NCBI GenBank assembly: GCA_015904045.1
Contig: JABMDG010000043.1
Location: 1 to 6,495, forward strand
Reading direction: 5' to 3'
DNA from: Nitrospira sp.
GTDB lineage: Bacteria; Nitrospirota; Nitrospiria; Nitrospirales; Nitrospiraceae
DNA: 6,495 nucleotides
Part shown: piece by piece, positions 5,709 through 6,495 of the stretch
Position numbering within the stretch: position 1 is the first letter of the stretch
Layout of the letters: each line of letters begins with the position of its first letter
Made by a program: the position numbers and the translations under genes
The notes under the pieces: generated by a model
Told to the model about the DNA's origin: nothing
What the model saw: the letters and a program-made list of their open reading frames with translations, nothing else
Database searches by the model: none

Positions 5709-6109
5709 GCACAACTATGAAGATGCCACGGATGCTTGGGGTCAGTTTCATCGCACTGGTGCTTAGTGCCGCACCGGCATGCAGCCAAACCGAGCCGCCT
5801 CCGCCGCAAGGAGCGGCCAGTCCGGCTCCAGCCGAGCTGCGCGACGGAGAACAGAAGTTCACTACCAATTGCTCAGCCTGTCACGGTCCCGGAGGCGTCG
5901 GAACCAAGCAAGGTCCGCCGCTCGTACACAAAGTCTATGAGCCCAATCACCATGGCGATGCCGCCTTCCAGCGGGCCGCCGCCAACGGCGTCAAATCGCA
6001 CCATTGGCAGTTCGGCGACATGCCGAAGATCGACGCCGTAAAACCGGATGACGTCGATCAGATCGTGCAATACGTCCGCTGGCTCCAAAAGCAAGCCGGA
6101 ATCTTTTAG
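5705..6109 (+). CDS. Small exported c-type cytochrome, copy 2
   Basis: Paralogue of the gene at 3795 with the same predicted role as a single-heme carrier outside the inner membrane. It is 134 aa from the ATG at 5705. The signal peptide (1-25) ends in SAAPA before Cys26, as in copy 1, followed by a Pro/Ala-rich linker (30-43). The heme motif is C56-S-A-C59-H60 and Met106 in GDMPKID is the probable axial ligand. The heme domain is about 84% identical to copy 1, while signal peptide and linker have drifted. The start is uncertain: ATGs at 5669, 5705 and 5717 are all in frame. The one at 5717 (MKMPRM) matches the MK start possible in copy 1, and none has a strong ribosome site. The leader lies in repeat DNA, so expression may differ from copy 1. 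Confidence 0.9.
   Translation: MSTTMKMPRMLGVSFIALVLSAAPACSQTEPPPPQGAASPAPAELRDGEQKFTTNCSACHGPGGVGTKQGPPLVHKVYEPNHHGDAAFQRAAANGVKSHHWQFGDMPKIDAVKPDDVDQIVQYVRWLQKQAGIF
6079..6107 (+). terminator. Counterpart of the coding-end hairpin, weakened T-run
   Basis: The same CTGGCT/AGCCGG stem and 9-nt loop as at 4166-4186, followed by AATCTTTT. The interrupted T-run should make it a poorer terminator than in copy 1. It lies fully inside the cytochrome c copy 2 coding end. Confidence 0.25.
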
Positions 6110-6128
6110 CGCAGCCTACAAGTCGACG

Positions 6129-6159
6129 CCCCGCTCCCGTTTCACGGAGCTGCACGGGG
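6129..6159 (+). terminator. GC-rich hairpin after cytochrome c copy 2
   Basis: CCCCG (6129-6133) pairs with CGGGG (6155-6159). Inside, CTCC(C)G (6134-6139) pairs with CGGAG (6145-6149) around a TTTCA loop, with a 5-nt bulge on the 3' side. It begins 19 bases after the cytochrome stop, a usual place for an operon end, but lacks a T-run. Confidence 0.35.
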
Positions 6160-6215
6160 TCAGTGCCTCGCCCGCCAAAAGCAAACGGCGGATCTATTCC
6201 CTCCCTGAGTCTATC

Positions 6216-6224
6216 AAGGAGGTG
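6216..6224 (+). promoter_or_regulatory. Perfect Shine-Dalgarno of a mini-ORF
   Basis: AAGGAGGTG is a full match to the anti-SD core, 7-8 bases before an ATG at 6232. It is the strongest ribosome site in the window yet serves only a 16-codon frame. Confidence 0.6.
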
Positions 6225-6231
6225 CCGTGTC

Positions 6232-6282
6232 ATGGCTCGGGACTATTCCATGAGTCAACAGCTGGACAGGTGTCGTGAGTGA
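6232..6282 (+). CDS. Possible 16-aa leader or small peptide
   Basis: The frame MARDYSMSQQLDRCRE ends in TGA at 6280-6282. It follows a perfect AAGGAGGTG and ends 34 bases before the next start. It could be a leader peptide controlling the downstream gene, a true microprotein, or the broken start of a once longer gene. A GTG at 6227 in another frame gives only 8 codons. I do not recognise the peptide. Only the ribosome site supports it. Confidence 0.35.
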   Translation: MARDYSMSQQLDRCRE

Positions 6283-6316
6283 TGAGAGAGACCCCATCTT
6301 TACTAAGGAGGCTTCC

Positions 6317-6495
6317 ATGACTGCCATGCGCTCGATAGCCATCATCGCGATTCCTGCATTCTTGCTCGGATTCGGCCTTGGAGGGGTGTCCCTCCACGTG
6401 GCCTCAGCCCAGGGGATGTTCGGACTCAAAGATTCCGTCACCCAGATCGGGAGCTCCTTGATCCAGATGCAGAAAAACGTCGATGAGCTTCAGAA
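6317..6495 (+). CDS. Exported protein of unknown function, 5' part
   Basis: The frame is open from the ATG at 6317 to the window end (59 codons visible). AAGGAG (6305-6310) lies 6 bases before the ATG, an excellent ribosome site that settles the start. Residues 1-32 form a signal peptide: an Arg after the start, a hydrophobic Ile/Ala/Phe/Leu/Gly core and an A-S-A cleavage site before QGMFG. The visible mature part (GLKDSVTQIGSSLIQMQKNVDELQ) looks amphipathic and helical, possibly a coiled coil. It is therefore likely periplasmic or secreted. I cannot name a family from this fragment. It is separated from the cytochrome by 207 bases with a hairpin and is probably a separate transcription unit. 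Confidence 0.8.
   Translation, partial: MTAMRSIAIIAIPAFLLGFGLGGVSLHVASAQGMFGLKDSVTQIGSSLIQMQKNVDELQ

Larger units (their letters stand above)
4348..6109 (+). repeat. Tandem block, unit 2 (dksA'-queC-cytochrome c)
   Basis: Downstream unit of the duplication, 1855 bases after unit 1 at its left end. It is about 60 bases longer than unit 1, almost entirely because of extra repeat-rich DNA between queC and cytochrome c (5593-5683). Longest exact matches to unit 1 that I found are 32 and 38 bases in dksA and 34 bases at the end of the cytochrome gene. Confidence 0.9.

Overview
The window looks like chromosomal DNA of a GC-rich, Gram-negative-type bacterium. The gene set (acylphosphatase, RpoS-like sigma factor, adenine phosphoribosyltransferase, DksA/TraR zinc-finger protein, QueC, small periplasmic cytochrome c) and the frequent GTG starts remind me most of Nitrospira (phylum Nitrospirota). 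That placement is from recall of gene style and was not tested. Every confident protein gene is on the + strand.

Layout. Bases 23-99 are a complete tRNA-Pro (anticodon CGG, CCA encoded). They are followed by about 350 bases without a convincing gene, which hold a perfect 10-bp hairpin whose loop contains a tandem 8-mer. Next comes a compact group: acylphosphatase (453-749), RpoS-like sigma factor (777-1730) and apt (1735-2259, 4 bases after the sigma stop). A good sigma-70-type promoter (2271-2299) then precedes dksA (2349-2906), queC (3045-3743) and a small c-type cytochrome (3795-4196).

The main observation is that the last three genes occur again, in the same order and orientation, immediately downstream: dksA copy 2 (about 4345-4761), queC copy 2 (4894-5592) and cytochrome c copy 2 (5705-6109). 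This is a head-to-tail duplication of a roughly 1.7-kb block. By hand alignment the protein pairs are about 92% (shared DksA part), 77% (QueC, 232 aa each, no gaps) and 84% (cytochrome c heme domain) identical. All zinc, PP-loop and heme ligands are kept in both copies, so both look maintained by selection. The differences lie at the edges. DksA copy 2 lacks the Lys/Ala/Pro-rich N-terminal tail and has no clear start. The queC-cytochrome spacer of copy 2 carries an extra stretch of about 70 bases made of AAACC/GGTTT-type inverted and direct repeats. The intergenic spacers have largely diverged.

After the second cytochrome there is a hairpin, a 16-codon mini-ORF with a perfect Shine-Dalgarno, and the 5' end of a secreted protein of unknown function that runs off the window.

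How the genes might work together (inference): RpoS-like sigma, DksA and apt all touch growth-rate or stress control of transcription and purine metabolism. QueC makes preQ0 for queuosine or other deazapurines. The cytochrome is a periplasmic or membrane-anchored electron carrier. I know of no established pathway joining DksA, QueC and a cytochrome c; retention of the whole trio in duplicate is the puzzle of this window.
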